Below, piece by piece: positions 29,691 through 40,061 of a stretch of 64,000 nt of DNA. The notes beneath the pieces were generated by a model. It saw only the letters and a list, made by a program, of their open reading frames with translations, was not told the DNA's origin and made no database searches. Each line of letters starts with the position of its first letter. Position 1 is the stretch's first letter. Origin of the DNA: Phenylobacterium sp. RIFCSPHIGHO2_01_FULL_69_31 (GTDB lineage Bacteria; Pseudomonadota; Alphaproteobacteria; Caulobacterales; Caulobacteraceae); NCBI RefSeq assembly GCF_001824475.1, contig NZ_MHXN01000003.1, positions 69,850-133,849 on the forward strand. Reading direction: 5' to 3'. Position numbers and translations under genes: made by a program.

Positions 29691-30607
29691 TACACGCCCT
29701 CGGCGGGCGCGGTGACGGCGGCGGTGGTGGTCGTCATGAGGTCGGGCGTCGGCTGGGGCGCGCGCGGACGGACGGCGACCACGTCGGGATTGCGCAGGTC
29801 GATGCGCTCGAAGCCCAGTTCCAGGATGCGCGAGCGCAGGTCGAGCTGTTCCAGCTGCATGAGGGCCTGCTCCTCGTCGACGGCGGGGAGCTGGATCAGG
29901 GCGCCGTCCTTCATGCGCAGGTCCCAGCGGCGGTCGTCCACCCGCACGAGGGCCTCCATCCGGGCCATCAGCTTCGGACGCTGGGCCAGGGTCGGCAGGA
30001 TCTCGCCGGCGTGCTTGGCGCCCCCCGCGCCCACCACCAGCGGCAGGTCGGTGAAGCTGGCCGGATCCGCTTCGGGGATCACCCGGCCCTTGTCGTCGAT
30101 CACCACGCTGCGGCCGCCATGCTGCCATACGGCGAGCTGACGGCGCTCCTTGACCGCAATGACCAGGGTGTCCGGCAGCAGGCGCACGACCCGGGCCTCC
30201 TCGACCCAGCCGACCTTCTCGACCCGTTCGCGCAGGGCGTTCAGGTCCAGCCCCAGGAGCGGGTCGTCCTTGTGGACATTGGCCGCGCGAACGATGTCGA
30301 GGGTGGCGAGGGCCGAGGCGCCCTGGACGTGGACGGTCTCCAGGCGGAAGCCGGCCTCGCCGAACTTGCCGCTGACGCCTGCGCCGACCGCGTCGGCGAT
30401 CTGCTGACCGCGCCCACCAGTGGCCAGGGTGACGCCGAGCGCCAGCGTCAGGACGCCGCCGGCGATCATCAGGATCTGTTTCGGATTCAGGCGTGGGGCG
30501 ACAGCGCCCTCCGCCTTCGCCGCCGGGCGCTTGGCCTGAGGACTAGCGGGCGCCTTGGCCCGAGGTTTCGCCGCGACTCGCGATCCCCCCCGCCCCACTG
30601 CGGGCAT
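29690..30607 (-). CDS. ftsQ: Cell division protein FtsQ
   Basis: A 305-residue bitopic protein: a basic cytoplasmic tail (about 1-42), one transmembrane segment ([19 protein letters not shown]), a POTRA domain ([20 protein letters not shown], about 80-150) and the FtsQ/DivIB domain with [20 protein letters not shown]. It links FtsL and FtsB with other division proteins. GGAGG lies 6 nt before the ATG, inside ddl; the first 65 nt overlap the end of ddl in another frame. It ends TAATG into ftsA. Confidence 0.93.
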   Translation of the reverse strand: MPAVGRGGSRVAAKPRAKAPASPQAKRPAAKAEGAVAPRLNPKQILMIAGGVLTLALGVTLATGGRGQQIADAVGAGVSGKFGEAGFRLETVHVQGASALATLDIVRAANVHKDDPLLGLDLNALRERVEKVGWVEEARVVRLLPDTLVIAVKERRQLAVWQHGGRSVVIDDKGRVIPEADPASFTDLPLVVGAGGAKHAGEILPTLAQRPKLMARMEALVRVDDRRWDLRMKDGALIQLPAVDEEQALMQLEQLDLRSRILELGFERIDLRNPDVVAVRPRAPQPTPDLMTTTTAAVTAPAEGV

Positions 30608-31520
30608 AAGCGTCCTCCGTGATCCACAGCACCAACCGGTCGAAGTCCACCCCGCCCGCCGCGGCCTGCTCCGGTACGAGCGAGGTCGGGGTCATCCCCG
30701 GCTGGGTGTTCACCTCCAAGAGGACCAAAACATCGTTAATGTCGTCATAACGGAGGTCCGACCTGGTAACGCCTCGGCAACCCAGGGCCGCGTGCGCCAT
30801 CTCGGATAGTTTCTTTGCTTTCTCCGCAACTTGCGGGGAAATCCTGGCTGGAACGATGTGCTCGGAACCGCCTTCGCCGTACTTGGCCTCGTAGTCGTAG
30901 AATTCGGTTTTGGGGACGATTTCGGTAACGGTCATGGCCTTGCCATCCATGACGCCCACCGCGAGCTCCATTCCGCGGATATAGGGCTCCACCATCACCT
31001 CCTCGCCGAAGGTCCATGAGGGGGCCACGACCTCCTGCGGCGGGCGATTCGCGCCGTCGCGGACGATGAACACCCCGACCGACGAGCCCTCGGCGTTCGG
31101 TTTCACCACATAGGGTGGCGGCAGGACGTGGCCGGCGGCCACGTCGAAGCGGTTGAATAGGCCCCCGCCCGGCACGATCACCCCGGCAGCGGCGAGCACC
31201 GCCTTGGCCTTGGCCTTGTCCATGGCCAGCGCCGAGGCCAGCACCCCGCAGTGGGTGTAGGGCACGCCCAGCGTTTCCAGCACGCCCTGGACACAGCCGT
31301 CCTCGCCCCACTCGCCATGCAAGGCGTTGAAGCAGACGTCGGGCTTCAGGTCGGTCAGGACCTGGGCCACGTCGCGGCCGGCGTCCACACGGCTGACCCG
31401 GGCGCCCAGGCGCTCCAGGGCGTCGGCGCAGGCGCGGCCCGAGACGAGGCTGACCTCGCGTTCAGACGAGGGACCGCCCATGAGGACAGCGACGTGGTGG
31501 CCGGAAAGGGGGGCGGTCAT
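30543..31520 (-). CDS. ddl: D-alanine--D-alanine ligase
   Basis: A 325-residue ATP-grasp enzyme making D-Ala-D-Ala for peptidoglycan. Motifs include [14 protein letters not shown] at the N terminus, [16 protein letters not shown] near 85, [16 protein letters not shown] near 140, and the substrate loop [15 protein letters not shown] near 275. The C-terminal 21 codons overlap the start of ftsQ by 65 nt, an unusually long overlap in this cluster. The gap to the SulP gene upstream is 58 nt. Confidence 0.94.
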   Translation of the reverse strand: MTAPLSGHHVAVLMGGPSSEREVSLVSGRACADALERLGARVSRVDAGRDVAQVLTDLKPDVCFNALHGEWGEDGCVQGVLETLGVPYTHCGVLASALAMDKAKAKAVLAAAGVIVPGGGLFNRFDVAAGHVLPPPYVVKPNAEGSSVGVFIVRDGANRPPQEVVAPSWTFGEEVMVEPYIRGMELAVGVMDGKAMTVTEIVPKTEFYDYEAKYGEGGSEHIVPARISPQVAEKAKKLSEMAHAALGCRGVTRSDLRYDDINDVLVLLEVNTQPGMTPTSLVPEQAAAGGVDFDRLVLWITEDAYARSGAGGIASRGETSGQGAR

Positions 31521-31578
31521 GGCGACTCGTAGCGTAGGAGGAAACGTGTCCTGCCGGTGGCGGACGGCGCCATCCCGG

Positions 31579-32862
31579 TCAAGGGCGCTTCAGCTTTCGG
31601 TGCACCCGCGAGGCGGCCCAGAACAGGGTCGCCAGGCCGCAGCCGGCGATGATCCCCGCCATCAGGTCATGCGCGACCGTCAGGCCGAAGGTCGCCAGCA
31701 GGACGGCGCCCGCCCGCCAGTTGGTCATGAGGCTGGCGAACTCTCGCCGCTCGGCCATGTTCCAGGCCACCACCACCAGCAGGCCGGCCAGGGCGGCCAG
31801 AGGCACGTAGGACGCCAGCGGCGCCGCCACCAGCATGAACACCAGGATGAAGACGGCATGCAGCATCCCAGCGACGGGGCTGCGCGCGCCGGCCCGGATG
31901 TTCGCCGCCGTACGGGCGATGGTGCCGGTGACGGCGATGCCGCCGAAGAGCGCCGAGCCCACATTGGCCAGGCCCTGCGCCACCAGCTCCATGTTCGACC
32001 GGTGCACCCGGCCCGTCATGCTGTCGGCGACCTTGGCGGATAGCAGGCTCTCGAGGCCACCGAGGAGCGTGAAGGACAGGGCCGCGGGAAGCACCGCCAC
32101 GACCAGCGACCAGGACAGATGCGGCAGTTGCGGCGCGGGCAGGCCCTGCGGGATGCCGCCGAAGCGGCTGCCGATGGTTTCGACCGGCAGGTGCAGGAAG
32201 GTGGCCGCCAGGGTCGCGGCCACGACCGCGATCAGCATGCCCGGGAGGCTGGGCTTGAGACGGCGAAGACCGAGGATGACCGCGGCCACGCCCACACCCA
32301 CCGCAAGGGCCGCCGGATTCAGGGTCGCCAGGGCCTGGCCAAGGGCTGCCAGCTTGGGAATGACCGGTCCCGGCTCGGGGCCGGCGAGCTTGAGGCCTGC
32401 AAGGTCCTTGATCTGGCTGGCCAGGATGGTGACCGCAATGCCGGCGGTGAATCCGACGGTCACCGCGTGCGGGATGTGGCGGATCAACGAGCCCAACCGC
32501 AGGAGGCCGACCAGCGCCAGCATGGCGCCGGACAGCAGAACGGTGAGGATCAGCCCCTCGATCCCGAACTTCGCCACCGTGGCCGAGACCAAGACGATGA
32601 ACGCCCCTGCGGGTCCGCCGATCTGGTAGCGGCTGCCGCCCAGCGCCGAGACGAGGAAGCCGCCGACGATCGCCGTGTAGAGGCCGCGATCCGGCGAGAC
32701 CCCCGAGGCCACCGCGATCGCCATGGAGAGCGGCAGGGCGAGAATGGCCACCGTCAGGCCCGCCATGGCGTCGCCGCGCAGGTCGCCGAGGCCGTACCCC
32801 TCCTTCAGAGTGGTGGCGAGCTTCGGCCGATAGAGGTTCGAGGTGGCGGTTCCGTCCGGCAT
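31579..32862 (-). CDS. SulP-family anion transporter lacking a STAS domain
   Basis: A 427-residue inner-membrane protein with about 11-12 helices. The SulP signature region [22 protein letters not shown] near residue 27 and the [19 protein letters not shown] stretch near 83 are typical. Family members usually run to 550 or more residues with a C-terminal STAS domain; this one stops just after the last helix ([13 protein letters not shown]), so the regulatory domain is absent. Substrate may be sulfate or bicarbonate; not decidable. It lies on the same strand as the dcw genes, between the M28 peptidase and ddl, and is not a standard dcw member. Confidence 0.84.
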   Translation of the reverse strand: MPDGTATSNLYRPKLATTLKEGYGLGDLRGDAMAGLTVAILALPLSMAIAVASGVSPDRGLYTAIVGGFLVSALGGSRYQIGGPAGAFIVLVSATVAKFGIEGLILTVLLSGAMLALVGLLRLGSLIRHIPHAVTVGFTAGIAVTILASQIKDLAGLKLAGPEPGPVIPKLAALGQALATLNPAALAVGVGVAAVILGLRRLKPSLPGMLIAVVAATLAATFLHLPVETIGSRFGGIPQGLPAPQLPHLSWSLVVAVLPAALSFTLLGGLESLLSAKVADSMTGRVHRSNMELVAQGLANVGSALFGGIAVTGTIARTAANIRAGARSPVAGMLHAVFILVFMLVAAPLASYVPLAALAGLLVVVAWNMAERREFASLMTNWRAGAVLLATFGLTVAHDLMAGIIAGCGLATLFWAASRVHRKLKRP

Positions 32863-32954
32863 GGGACTCAGTCGCGTTTGGACGCCACCTTAGCCTTGAT
32901 CGGTCGCAAGGCGATGCGTTCCGCCGCCGCAGCGGCGATTCGCGCGGCCTTGCC

Positions 32955-34331
32955 TCACTCCGGCGTCGCAGCCTTAGGGCGGAAGTCCACGTCCGAATTG
33001 GCCACCGTGTAGAGGAAGGCCGCCCACACGGCGACGTTCTGCGACAGCTCGGCCGGGTCGATCTTGTCCAGGGTGTCGTCCGCCGCGTGGTGCAGGTCGA
33101 AGTAGCGGTTCATGTCCTGGCTGAAGTCCACGAAAGGCACGCCCGCCGCTATAATTCCCGCGACGTCGGCGCCCCCGAAGCGCGGCGCCTCACTGCTCGC
33201 CGCCACCTTCAGCTTGGGCAGAACGCTGCGGAACGCGACCATCGCCGGATGGCCCGCGGCCGCCCGCGGCGTGCTGACGCTCCAGATGCGGCCGGCGCCG
33301 CCGTCGCTCTCCCCGGCCACGACCATCTTGCCGACCTCGTCCTTGTGCGCGGCGGCATAGGCGCCCGACGAGCCGCCCTGCTCTTCCGATCCCCACATGA
33401 CTACGCGGATGGTCCGCTTGGGTCGGCCCGGCGCGGCCGCCAGCTTGGCCGCTGCGGTGGTGATGGCGATGCCGGCGGCGTCGTCCACGGCGCCGGTGCC
33501 CGGGTCCCAACTGTCGAGGTGGCCGCCGATCACGATCACTTCGTCCGGCTTGTCCTTGCCGCGGATCTCGCCCGAGATGTTCCAGGCCGGGGCGGCGGGA
33601 TTGGTCGAGGACTGCATGTCCAGCTTCACCATCACCGGCTTGCCGCGCGCCGCCAGGTTCTCCAGCAGCTCGGCATCCGGCGGAGACAGGGCCGCGGCCG
33701 GAATCCCGCCCGGCGCGCCGCCGCCCGTGTGCGGCAGGCGGGTGTCGTCGGTGGAGATCGAGCGTATCAGGTAGCCCACCGCCCCGCGCTTGGCGGCCTC
33801 GGCGGCGCCCGCCCGGCGCTGGACGCCCACGGCGCCGTAGCTGGACCCGTCCTGGGTGCGGCCCATGGCCTGGGTGACCACGGCGATCTTGCCGGTCAGC
33901 GCGCCAGCGGGCTGGTCCAGCATGGCCTGGTAGCTCTTGAACACCACGATGGGGGCCGTCAGGCCGCCCGCGGGCGTCGGCGAGGAGTTGCCCAGGCCCA
34001 GGATCGCCAGCTTGTGCGGCCAGGGCCCCACCACCTCGGCCGACTCCGCCCCGCGCGACCACGCCGGCGTCGTGAACGCCTCGACCTTGATGTTCTCGAA
34101 GCCAAGTTCCTTGAACTTCGCCACGCTCCAGTCCCGCGCGCGCTCCATGGCGGGCGAGCCGACCATCCGCGCGCCGACCTCGGAGGTCAGGGACTCCGCG
34201 ATGGCCCAGGCGGTGGTGTCGGCGAGCGCCTTGTCCCGGACGGCGGCCGCGCCGGCGGCGAGGTCCTGGGCGAAGGCGGGGGAAGCGGCGACCAGGGCCG
34301 CGGCGAAAGCGAGCTTGGGAAGGATGCGCAT
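32955..34331 (-). CDS. Secreted M28-family metallopeptidase
   Basis: A 458-residue protein with a signal peptide (MRILPKLAFAAALVAASPAFAQ). The catalytic domain of the M28 family has IGGHLDSWDPGTGAVDDAAG (first zinc His and bridging Asp), WGSEEQGGSSGAYA (Glu pair), AGESDGGAGRIW, and the final HHAADDTLDKID (His). A PA-type insert precedes the catalytic core. It likely acts as an aminopeptidase or carboxypeptidase in the periplasm or outside the cell. The gene lies 92 nt upstream of the SulP gene; divergent thioesterase begins about 100 nt away. Confidence 0.85.
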   Translation of the reverse strand: MRILPKLAFAAALVAASPAFAQDLAAGAAAVRDKALADTTAWAIAESLTSEVGARMVGSPAMERARDWSVAKFKELGFENIKVEAFTTPAWSRGAESAEVVGPWPHKLAILGLGNSSPTPAGGLTAPIVVFKSYQAMLDQPAGALTGKIAVVTQAMGRTQDGSSYGAVGVQRRAGAAEAAKRGAVGYLIRSISTDDTRLPHTGGGAPGGIPAAALSPPDAELLENLAARGKPVMVKLDMQSSTNPAAPAWNISGEIRGKDKPDEVIVIGGHLDSWDPGTGAVDDAAGIAITTAAAKLAAAPGRPKRTIRVVMWGSEEQGGSSGAYAAAHKDEVGKMVVAGESDGGAGRIWSVSTPRAAAGHPAMVAFRSVLPKLKVAASSEAPRFGGADVAGIIAAGVPFVDFSQDMNRYFDLHHAADDTLDKIDPAELSQNVAVWAAFLYTVANSDVDFRPKAATPE

Positions 34332-34432
34332 GCCCTGCGCGTCCCATCCCCGCGGATTCCCGTCAAGCGCCGCTCCCGCCACCATGGTGTCAGCAGGTTG
34401 TCGGCAGGATGGCAGGGCATAAAGGAGTTCCC

Positions 34433-34858
34433 ATGCCTGTTCCGACCGCTCTCGACGGCCTGCCGCGCCCGCCCTGCGCCGAACTTCTGGGCTGGGAGGT
34501 GGTGGAAGTCCGGCCCGCCGACGGCTGGATCCGCCTGCGCTTCGAGGGACGGCCCGAGTTCGTGAACCCCGCCGGTTACATCCAGGGCGGTTTCCTCGCG
34601 GCCATGCTGGACGACACGATGGGACCGGCCATGTTCGTCTATTCCGAAGGTCGCCTCTTCACCCCCACCATCGAAATGCATGTGAGCTTCCTGGCCCCGG
34701 CGCGCCCCGGCCCGCTCTATGGCGAAGGCCAGGTCGTCCAGGCGGGCAGGAGCATTGCCTTCCTGGAGGGGCGGCTCATGGACCTGTCGGGAACGGTGAT
34801 CGCGAGGGCGACCGCCACCGCGCGGTTGGTGCCCAGCGAGAAGGCCCTGGCCGCATAG
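34433..34858 (+). CDS. PaaI-type hotdog thioesterase
   Basis: A 141-residue protein; AAGGAG lies 5 nt before the ATG at 34433. It has the hotdog pattern with FVNPAGYIQGGFLAAMLDDT (the G-G-x-x-A-x-x-x-D element, with an aspartate likely catalytic) and a later VSFLAPARPGPLYGEGQVV. Such enzymes cleave acyl-CoA thioesters. It is the only plus-strand gene between the peptidase and the phosphatase, so it breaks the run of minus-strand genes in the dcw region. Substrate unknown. Confidence 0.8.
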   Translation: MPVPTALDGLPRPPCAELLGWEVVEVRPADGWIRLRFEGRPEFVNPAGYIQGGFLAAMLDDTMGPAMFVYSEGRLFTPTIEMHVSFLAPARPGPLYGEGQVVQAGRSIAFLEGRLMDLSGTVIARATATARLVPSEKALAA

Positions 34859-34876
34859 GCCATTCGGGCAGCGAAG

Positions 34877-35422
34877 TTACAGACGCTCGATCAGGCCACC
34901 CTCGGCGTCGAAGACGAAGGCGTCGGGCGTGTGGAGGTTTCGCCACAAGTCGTGGGCGTCGAGGCCCAGAAGCTTGGCCACGTATAGGCTCAACACTGTC
35001 CCGTGGGTCACGGCGACCAACGGCCGGACGGGGTGGGCCTCCAGCGCGGCGGCGACCCGCCGGCAGGCTTCCTCCGCGCTCTCGCCGCCCGGCGCCGGGA
35101 CGTGCGGATTGGCGAACACCTGCGCAATCCGCTGGCGGAAGTCCTCCTCGGTGCCGAAGGAGGTGTGCTGGCGCTTGTGCTCGTGCAGGCCGTGTTCGAC
35201 CTCGACGGCCAGGCCCAGGCGCTGGCCGATGATCTCGGCCGTCTGCAGAGCCTTGGGCTCGGGGCTGGAGATCGCCGCCTTGGGCGCGAACGCAACCAGC
35301 TTCTCGGCCAGGGCGGCCACCGCGTCGCGGCCCTCGGGGCACAGGCCCCACTGCGGCGGCGGGATGTCGGGGTTGATCACGGGCCGCCCGTGACGCACCA
35401 GAATGAGCGAGGCAGTGGTCAT
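34877..35422 (-). CDS. Histidine phosphatase family protein coupled to murB
   Basis: A 181-residue phosphatase with the catalytic LVRHGRP motif (residues 7-13), a second [15 protein letters not shown] element near 54 and the conserved late histidine in [12 protein letters not shown] near 143. Members act on sugar phosphates, nucleotides or proteins. Its ATG overlaps the murB stop by 4 nt (ATGA), so it is translated from the cell-wall operon; a role in phosphorylated cell-wall intermediates is only inference. The start [12 protein letters not shown] is fixed by the motif and the overlap. Confidence 0.85.
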   Translation of the reverse strand: MTTASLILVRHGRPVINPDIPPPQWGLCPEGRDAVAALAEKLVAFAPKAAISSPEPKALQTAEIIGQRLGLAVEVEHGLHEHKRQHTSFGTEEDFRQRIAQVFANPHVPAPGGESAEEACRRVAAALEAHPVRPLVAVTHGTVLSLYVAKLLGLDAHDLWRNLHTPDAFVFDAEGGLIERL

Positions 35423-36327
35423 GCCGGCCTGCCGATCCGCTTGATCTCCCAGTGGAGATCGACCCCGGTCTTCGCCTTCACGTCGGCGCGCACCGCCTCG
35501 CCCAGGCCTTCCAGATCGGCCGCCGTCGCCTCGCCCGTGTTGATCATGAAGTTCGAATGCAGGGTCGAGAACATCGCCCCACCATACGGCTTTCCACGCC
35601 ATCCCGCCTCATCGACGAGTTTCCAGGAGGAATGGCCGGGCGGATTCTTGAACGTGGAGCCGCCGGTCTTCTCGCGAATGGGCTGGGTCGTCTCGCGCCG
35701 CGCGGTAATCTCGGCGATCCGCGCCTGCACCACTTCGGGATCGTCGGGACGGCCCTGATAGGTCGCCTCGACCCAGATGATGTCGCCGGGCGCCTCTGAG
35801 TGGCGATAGGTGTAGCCGAAGTCCTGCAACGCCAGCTCCCGCCGGATTCCAGAGCGATCGTAGCCCCACGCCGATACCAGCACGTCCTTGGTTTCGGAAC
35901 CGTAGCAGCCGGCGTTCATGGTCAGGGCCCCGCCGATCGTCCCCGGGATGCCGGCATAGAATTCCAGGCCCGCGATGCCGGCCTTGGCCGCCGCCCGCGC
36001 GACGGTTGCGTCCAGCGCCGCCGAGCCGGCGACCACGCGATGGGTCGCCGGATCGGCCTCCACCGCCGCGAACGCCCGGCCTGCCAGGCGAATAACAACG
36101 CCCACCACCCCCCCGTCGCGGATGATGACATTGGAGCCGACGCCCAGAACCGTCACCGGCACGCTGGCCGGCAGCGCCTGCAGGAAGTCGCGCAGATCCT
36201 CGTGATCGGCCGGCAGGAAGAGCACCTCGGCCGCGCCGCCGACCCGGAACCAGGTGAACGGACCCAGCCGCTCGTCGCGCAGCAGCTTGCCGCGGACGGC
36301 GGGCAGGACGTCGCGCCAATCGGTCAC
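35419..36327 (-). CDS. murB: UDP-N-acetylenolpyruvoylglucosamine reductase
   Basis: A 302-residue FAD enzyme that reduces enolpyruvyl-UDP-GlcNAc to UDP-MurNAc. Motifs are [17 protein letters not shown] near 25, [18 protein letters not shown] near 125 with FAD contacts, [10 protein letters not shown] near 222 with the proton-donor serine, and [15 protein letters not shown] near 260. Its GTG start overlaps the murC stop by 4 nt, and its stop overlaps the phosphatase ATG by 4 nt. Confidence 0.95.
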   Translation of the reverse strand: MTDWRDVLPAVRGKLLRDERLGPFTWFRVGGAAEVLFLPADHEDLRDFLQALPASVPVTVLGVGSNVIIRDGGVVGVVIRLAGRAFAAVEADPATHRVVAGSAALDATVARAAAKAGIAGLEFYAGIPGTIGGALTMNAGCYGSETKDVLVSAWGYDRSGIRRELALQDFGYTYRHSEAPGDIIWVEATYQGRPDDPEVVQARIAEITARRETTQPIREKTGGSTFKNPPGHSSWKLVDEAGWRGKPYGGAMFSTLHSNFMINTGEATAADLEGLGEAVRADVKAKTGVDLHWEIKRIGRPA

Positions 36328-37733
36328 GCCAGCGCTTCCAGTTCGCCGGGCAAGGCATAGGCCCAGCTCGTGATGTCGCCGGCGCCGAGCAGCACGACCA
36401 AGTCCCCCTCCGCTGTCTCACCCTTCACCAGCCCGGCCAGGGCGGCGGGCGATGCCAGCGGCAGGACACGACGATGGCCATAGCGGCGCATGCCCTCGAC
36501 CAGGCTGTCCTTGCTGACGCCCTCCAGGGGCGCCTCGCCGGCTGCATAGACGTCGGCCACGATCACGGTGTCGGCGTCGTTGAAGCAGGCGCAGAACTCG
36601 TCGAACAGGTCGCGCAGGCGGGTGTAGCGGTGCGGCTGAACCACTGCGACGACCTTGCCGCCGGTGACGGCCCGGGCGGCCTTCAGCACCGAAGCGATCT
36701 CCACCGGGTGGTGGCCATAGTCGTCGACCACGCGCACGCCGTTCGCGACACCGGTGGTGGTGAAGCGCCGCTTCACCCCGCCGAACTCGGCCAGCCCCTT
36801 GCGGATCCCCGCCTCGTCCATCCCCAGTTCGCGCGCCACGGCGACGGCCGCCAGCGAGTTCAGCACGTTGTGGTGCCCCGCCATGGGGAGATGCAGGCCG
36901 TCGAACCGCATCGGCGGGCCGTCGTGCGGCCGGATCACGGCATCGTAGCGGGCGCCGTCCGGCCCCATGGTGATGTTCTCGGCGCGCACCTCGGCTTGCG
37001 GATTGACGCCATAGGTCACCAGCCGGCGGTTCTCGACCCGCGCGGCCATGGCCTGGACCTCGGCGTGGTCGGTGCAGATCGCCGCGAAGCCGTAGAAGGG
37101 GATGTTCTCCACGAAGTCGCGGAACGCCTTCTTCACGGCTTCGAACTCGCCGTAGTGGTCGAGGTGCTCTGGGTCGATGTTGGTGACCACCGCGCAGGTG
37201 GATTTCAGCTTCAGGAAGGTGCCGTCGCTCTCGTCGGCCTCGACGACGATCCAGTCCCCCGAGCCGACCTTCGCATTGGTGCCGTAGGCGTTGATGATCC
37301 CGCCGTTCACGACCGTGGGGTCCAGGCCCCCGGCGTCCAGCAGCGAGGCGATCATCGAGGTGGTGGTGGTCTTGCCGTGCGTGCCGCCCACAGCCACCGA
37401 GAACTGGAGGCGCATAAGCTCGGCCAGCATCTCGGCCCGGCGCACCAGCGGCAGCCGCCGCTCGCGCGCGGCCACCATCTCGGGATTGTCATGCTTCACC
37501 GCGGTCGAATAGACGACGGCATAGGCGCCTTCGACATTGGCCGGATCCTGACCGATGAAGATCTTCGCGCCCAGTTTCTCCAGCCGCTCGGTGTTGGCGC
37601 TGGCCTTGGCGTCAGACCCCTGCACCGTATAGCCGGTGCGCATCATGATCTCGGCGATGCCGCTCATGCCGATGCCACCGATGCCGATGAAGTGCACGGG
37701 GCCGATTTCGAAGGGGACGGGTCGTCGCGTCAT
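36324..37733 (-). CDS. murC: UDP-N-acetylmuramate--L-alanine ligase
   Basis: A 469-residue Mur ligase. It starts with the UDP-binding fold ([18 protein letters not shown]), has the ATP loop [17 protein letters not shown] near 110, [14 protein letters not shown] near 180 and the C-terminal [16 protein letters not shown] near 340. It adds L-alanine to UDP-MurNAc. It lies 43 nt after murG and overlaps murB by 4 nt. Confidence 0.96.
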   Translation of the reverse strand: MTRRPVPFEIGPVHFIGIGGIGMSGIAEIMMRTGYTVQGSDAKASANTERLEKLGAKIFIGQDPANVEGAYAVVYSTAVKHDNPEMVAARERRLPLVRRAEMLAELMRLQFSVAVGGTHGKTTTTSMIASLLDAGGLDPTVVNGGIINAYGTNAKVGSGDWIVVEADESDGTFLKLKSTCAVVTNIDPEHLDHYGEFEAVKKAFRDFVENIPFYGFAAICTDHAEVQAMAARVENRRLVTYGVNPQAEVRAENITMGPDGARYDAVIRPHDGPPMRFDGLHLPMAGHHNVLNSLAAVAVARELGMDEAGIRKGLAEFGGVKRRFTTTGVANGVRVVDDYGHHPVEIASVLKAARAVTGGKVVAVVQPHRYTRLRDLFDEFCACFNDADTVIVADVYAAGEAPLEGVSKDSLVEGMRRYGHRRVLPLASPAALAGLVKGETAEGDLVVLLGAGDITSWAYALPGELEALA

Positions 37734-37776
37734 CCCAGCGTGCTAGCCCATCGCGCCGCGTCGGGGAATATCCGCC

Positions 37777-38871
37777 CTACTTGCGCGCGGAGGCCTCGAC
37801 CACGTCGGCCAGCCGCTCGGCCGCATCGGGGATGGCGACGGACCGCGACGCCGCGGCCATGCGGGCCAGGCGGTCGGGGTTGTTCAGCAGCTTGGTCAGG
37901 GCGCCCGAAAGCGACTCGACGGTGAGCTGGTTCTCCCGCGCCACCTCCGCCCCGCCGGCGTCGGCCAGCAGCTTGGCGTTCTGGCCCTGGTCGTCGTCGA
38001 TGGCGATCGCCAGCGGCACCAGAATGGCCGGCTTTCCCGCCACGGCGAACTCGCAGACGCTGCCCGCGCCCGAGCGGCCGATCACCAGGTGGGCATCGCG
38101 CAGGCGGCTGGCGATGTCGCGGAAGAAGGGCGCGATCTCGGCGTCCACCAGGGCGTCGCGATAGGCCCGGCGAGCGGTGTTCATGGATTCGGCGCGGGTC
38201 TGCTGCTGGACGATCAGCCGCTTGCGCAGCTCCTCCGGCATCGCCTTCACCGCCTCGGGCACGAGCTCGGAGAGCAAGCGCGCGCCCTGGCTGCCCCCGG
38301 TCACCAGCAGGCGCAGCGGGCCGTTGGGTTCCGGCGGGATGTAGGGAGTCTCGGCCAGCGCCCGGATCGGCGGCCTGACCGGGTTGCCGACGACACGCGC
38401 CCGCTCCGCCACGCCCTTGGGAGCCTTGGTCAGCGTCGGGAAAGCGCAGGCGATGGTCTGGACGTGCGGCGCCAGGAACCGGTTCGCCCGGCCCATCACC
38501 GCGTTCTGCTCATGGATCACGGTGGGTCGGCGGTCCATGATCGCGGCCACCAGGGCCGGCGCCGACGGATAGCCGCCGAAGCCGACGACGACGTTGGGAT
38601 TGATCTCCCGGAACACCGATCGCGCCTGCAGCGCCCCGCGCAGCACGGCGACGCCCGCGCGCATCATCCCGATGGGGTCGCCCGGCTTGAAGGTCGCCGC
38701 CGACAGGCCGATGCGGCGCTCGGCGGGGAAATCCTGGGCCAGGCCCGCGACCCGCTCATCAGAAGCCAGGACAATCCCCCAGCCGCGCGCGATCAGGGCC
38801 TCGGCCAGGGCCTGGGCGGGGAACAGGTGACCGCCGGTTCCCCCGGCGGCGACGACGGCGATCTTGCGCAT
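37777..38871 (-). CDS. murG: UDP-GlcNAc:lipid I N-acetylglucosaminyltransferase
   Basis: A 364-residue GT28 enzyme that makes lipid II on the inner face of the membrane. Motifs: VVAAGGTGGHLFPA near the start, GFGGYPSAPALVAA near 95, HEQNAVMGRANRFL near 120, LVTGGSQGARLLSELV near 185, and GRSGAGSVCEFAVAG near 265. The ATG at 38871 is chosen by homology; a GTG at 38889 overlaps the ftsW stop as GTGA, like other junctions in this cluster, and may be the true start. Confidence 0.94.
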   Translation of the reverse strand: MRKIAVVAAGGTGGHLFPAQALAEALIARGWGIVLASDERVAGLAQDFPAERRIGLSAATFKPGDPIGMMRAGVAVLRGALQARSVFREINPNVVVGFGGYPSAPALVAAIMDRRPTVIHEQNAVMGRANRFLAPHVQTIACAFPTLTKAPKGVAERARVVGNPVRPPIRALAETPYIPPEPNGPLRLLVTGGSQGARLLSELVPEAVKAMPEELRKRLIVQQQTRAESMNTARRAYRDALVDAEIAPFFRDIASRLRDAHLVIGRSGAGSVCEFAVAGKPAILVPLAIAIDDDQGQNAKLLADAGGAEVARENQLTVESLSGALTKLLNNPDRLARMAAASRSVAIPDAAERLADVVEASARK

Positions 38872-38885
38872 GCCTGGACCGCTGC

Positions 38886-40061
38886 TCACGCGAACGCGCC
38901 GGCCTTGGCGAGGCCTTCGCTGGGCGTGTACGCCCCCGGCCTGCGGCGGGTCAGCGCCAGCGCCAGGCCCATGGTCAGCCCCATGGCCAGCATGGACGAG
39001 CCGCCGTAGCTGATGAACGGCAGGGTCATCCCCTTGGTCGGGATGAGGTTGAGATTGACCGCTACGTTGATGATCGCCTGCTGCCCCACGAGCACGAAGA
39101 GGCCCGCCGCGGCCACCTGTTCGAATGGGTCGCTCAGTTTCATGGCGCGATAGAGGCCGCGGACCACGACGAAGGCGAAAAGCGAGATCAGCAGCAGGCT
39201 GAGCACTAGGCCGTACTCCTCGGCGCCTACCGAATAGATGAAGTCGGTGTGGAGGTCCGGCACGTGGCGCTTCATCACCCCTTCGCCCGGGCCGCGCCCG
39301 AACGCGCCGCCAGCGGCGATGGCTTCGGCCGCGCGATCCACCTGGTGGGTGTCGGCCTTGTCGGGGCTCAGGAACCGGTCGACCCGGCTCGCCACGTGCG
39401 GGAACAGGAAGTAGGTGGACGACAGGCCCGCGATCGCCGTGGCCCCCAGTAGCATGACCCATGACATGGGCACGCCCGCCATCCAGAACGCAGCTCCGAA
39501 GGCGACGGTGATCAGCACCGTTTGGCCCACGTCCGGCTGGATCAGCAACAGGCCCACCGAGACGGCGTAGAGCCCAAACGCGACCGAGACGCCCGGCACG
39601 CCCTGCCCCTTCTGCCCCTCGGCGAACATCCAGGCGACCAGGATGATCAGCGCGGGCTTCATGTACTCGGAGGGCTGGAAGGTGAAGCCGCCGAACTCCA
39701 GCCAGCGGGTGGCGCCCTTGGCGTTGTGACCGATGAACGGCAGCGCGATCATCACGGCGATGGCGAACAGCCAGATGAAGAACGACGCCCGGCGCACGCC
39801 GCGCACATCCAGCATCGAGACGCTGATCAGGACCACCGCGGAGGCGGCGGCGAACACGCACTGGCGCACGGCGAAGTGAAACGGATCGCCGATGTTCATC
39901 CGGGCCGCCGCCGCCGGGCTTGCGGCGAACGACATCAGGACGCCGATCCCGATCAGGATGCCCACGACGCCCAGCATCCAGCGGTCGACCGTCCACCACC
40001 AGACGCCCAGCGGCGAACGGTCCGAGCGCGGGAAGGCATGCGCGTTGCTGGCGGTCGTCAT
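38886..40061 (-). CDS. ftsW: Cell division SEDS glycosyltransferase FtsW
   Basis: A 391-residue SEDS protein with about 10 membrane helices. Signature stretches are GATRWLEFGGFTFQPSEYMK near 115, the conserved GRGPGEGVMKRHVPDLHTDF near 255 and TKGMTLPFISYGGSSML near 345. It polymerises glycan strands at the septum together with FtsI. Its ATG overlaps the murD stop by 4 nt. Confidence 0.95.
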   Translation of the reverse strand: MTTASNAHAFPRSDRSPLGVWWWTVDRWMLGVVGILIGIGVLMSFAASPAAAARMNIGDPFHFAVRQCVFAAASAVVLISVSMLDVRGVRRASFFIWLFAIAVMIALPFIGHNAKGATRWLEFGGFTFQPSEYMKPALIILVAWMFAEGQKGQGVPGVSVAFGLYAVSVGLLLIQPDVGQTVLITVAFGAAFWMAGVPMSWVMLLGATAIAGLSSTYFLFPHVASRVDRFLSPDKADTHQVDRAAEAIAAGGAFGRGPGEGVMKRHVPDLHTDFIYSVGAEEYGLVLSLLLISLFAFVVVRGLYRAMKLSDPFEQVAAAGLFVLVGQQAIINVAVNLNLIPTKGMTLPFISYGGSSMLAMGLTMGLALALTRRRPGAYTPSEGLAKAGAFA

